A model generated the notes under the pieces. It searched no databases, was not told where the DNA came from, and worked only from the letters and a program-made list of their open reading frames with translations. From assembly GCA_013693815.1 (NCBI GenBank), contig CP059259.1:2469135-2474909 (forward strand): a stretch of DNA of 5,775 nucleotides. The letters run 5' to 3'. The position numbers were made by a program, and so were the translations under genes. This stretch comes from Nocardioidaceae bacterium. Its GTDB lineage: Bacteria > Actinomycetota > Actinomycetes > Propionibacteriales > Nocardioidaceae. Positions 4,910-5,775 of this stretch are shown piece after piece (positions within the stretch are counted from its first letter, which is position 1; every line of letters starts with the position of its first letter).

Positions 4910-5775
4910 TTACGAGACGCTGCCCTGATTGTCTTGTCCTTGAGCGAGGGCATCGGCGACGGCCTTGTCGATCGCTTCCTGAACAGCGACTTTGCGGCGA
5001 CCTCGCCACCAGAAACCGGCAGCGATCACGGCCGCGATCACGACCAGGACGACAAGCTGGGACCAGGGCAGCACCCAATCGGTGGCGGTCGCTTCGACCT
5101 CGGCCATCGAGGGAATCTCACCTGCTTGATCTTGGGTGGAGGCGTACGGCGCCAACGTGACGGTTGCCTTGAGCCGAAAGAGCGGCCAGACATCATCGAC
5201 GTCGACCTCGACCGTGTGCTCGGCTCCGGGGAGCAACTCCGGTAGATCATCGAGATCCGCAGTCGAGCCGAGTAGCCCCAGCGGGCCGGCGACCTTGACG
5301 GCCTGCTTGGCCTGCAGCCGTACATTGCCGTCGTTGGTCACGGTGTAGCGCACATGAGCATCCCCGGGGCTCCATGGCGAGGCGGTCCCGTCGTAAGCCA
5401 CACTGACGCTGCTGATCGCCAGCGACGGCTCCAACTCTCCATCGACCCGGATATAGATCCGGGTGCCCATCCTGCGGTCGACACCTACTCCGGTGTCGGT
5501 CTTGGTAACCAGCGAGGTAACGATGCCGCCGGTGTGATCACCCGGCGTGGCATTGTCCGGCACCACCAACGTGAACGGGACCGAGACGGTGCCTCTGGGA
5601 GGAACGACGATTCGCTTGCGATCCAAGGTGACCCAACTTCCGACATCGACCGAATCCTTGTCGGTCGTCAGCAGGTCGAGGCCACCTTCTTGGGTGGTGA
5701 AGGCGTCCGCGGCATAGATCCCCAAGCGCAGTGGCCGATCGCTGCGGTTGACCACGTCGATGGAGTCGCGCAGTT
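4910..5775 (-). CDS. DUF916 (WxL-interacting, peptidoglycan-binding) membrane protein, N-terminus outside window
   Basis: The visible 287 residues run to a TAA at 4910-4912; the frame is open at the window edge (LRDSID precedes VVNRSDRPLR), so the start and probable signal peptide are missing. The N-terminal half, with VNRSDRPLRLGIYAADAFTT, DVGSWV, VPPRGTVSVPFTL and VPDNATPGDHTGGIV, has the pattern of DUF916, the peptidoglycan-binding domain of WxL-interacting proteins. A second beta-sandwich follows, with YTVTNDGNVRLQ, then a single membrane helix (about visible residues 237-256, LVVLVVIAAVIAAGFWW), a stop-transfer RGRRK and a short cytoplasmic tail of about 25 residues. The bulk is therefore expected outside the membrane, in the wall. 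The HtaA-type gene follows on the same strand after 128 bases holding a hairpin and an iron box. The GTG at 5755 is internal and not the real start. Confidence 0.85.
   Translation of the reverse strand, partial: LRDSIDVVNRSDRPLRLGIYAADAFTTQEGGLDLLTTDKDSVDVGSWVTLDRKRIVVPPRGTVSVPFTLVVPDNATPGDHTGGIVTSLVTKTDTGVGVDRRMGTRIYIRVDGELEPSLAISSVSVAYDGTASPWSPGDAHVRYTVTNDGNVRLQAKQAVKVAGPLGLLGSTADLDDLPELLPGAEHTVEVDVDDVWPLFRLKATVTLAPYASTQDQAGEIPSMAEVEATATDWVLPWSQLVVLVVIAAVIAAGFWWRGRRKVAVQEAIDKAVADALAQGQDNQGSVS

Noticed and set aside
4628..5245. 205-codon plus-strand frame across the iron-box region
   Set aside because: It spans the signal peptide, the intergenic gap and the DUF916 tail in antisense, and its text is low-complexity.

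Overview
The window comes from a high-GC Gram-positive bacterium (Actinomycetota). PanB, the type Ic methionine aminopeptidase with its N-terminal extension, and the start of a glutamine-dependent NAD synthetase all read like their mycobacterial and propionibacterial relatives. Other signs are GTG starts, two apparent leaderless genes, a DtxR/IdeR-type iron box and a heme-binding HtaA-domain surface protein. The genus cannot be fixed from the sequence; a Propionibacteriales member is plausible, but that is inference.

Left part (1-2519), housekeeping genes. The first 43 codons of nadE run leftward out of the window. Diverging from it across a 111-base gap is panB, the first step of pantothenate/CoA synthesis. 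Converging on panB is a 64-residue conserved actinobacterial protein with a Cys/His cluster. That small gene diverges from map (methionine aminopeptidase), which is followed by a small 76-residue protein of unknown function. Both map and the 76-residue gene lack a ribosome binding site, and each has a TANNNT -10 hexamer ending exactly 7 bases before the first base of its start codon, as expected for leaderless transcripts. A hairpin at 2529-2569 separates this block from the next.

Right part (2588-5775, all on the minus strand), a cell-surface iron/heme locus. A gene for a secreted, multi-domain HtaA-type protein (signal peptide, HtaA domain, two 150-residue tandem repeats, an Ig-like domain and a lysine-rich C-terminal module; 731 residues when repaired) lies downstream of a gene for a DUF916 (WxL-interacting, peptidoglycan-binding) membrane protein whose N-terminus is cut off by the window end. 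A 19-base DtxR/IdeR-like box (15 of 19 matches) sits in front of the HtaA-type gene, so it is probably induced by iron starvation. The likely joint role is capture of heme at the cell wall, with the DUF916 protein as a wall or membrane partner.

The most striking anomaly is that the HtaA-type gene is broken twice as written. One base is missing from a four-base G run (minus strand, 4649-4652) and one from a four-base C run (4354-4357). Restoring one base at each site gives a perfect HtaA domain. This suggests either homopolymer sequencing error or a recently inactivated or variable gene.
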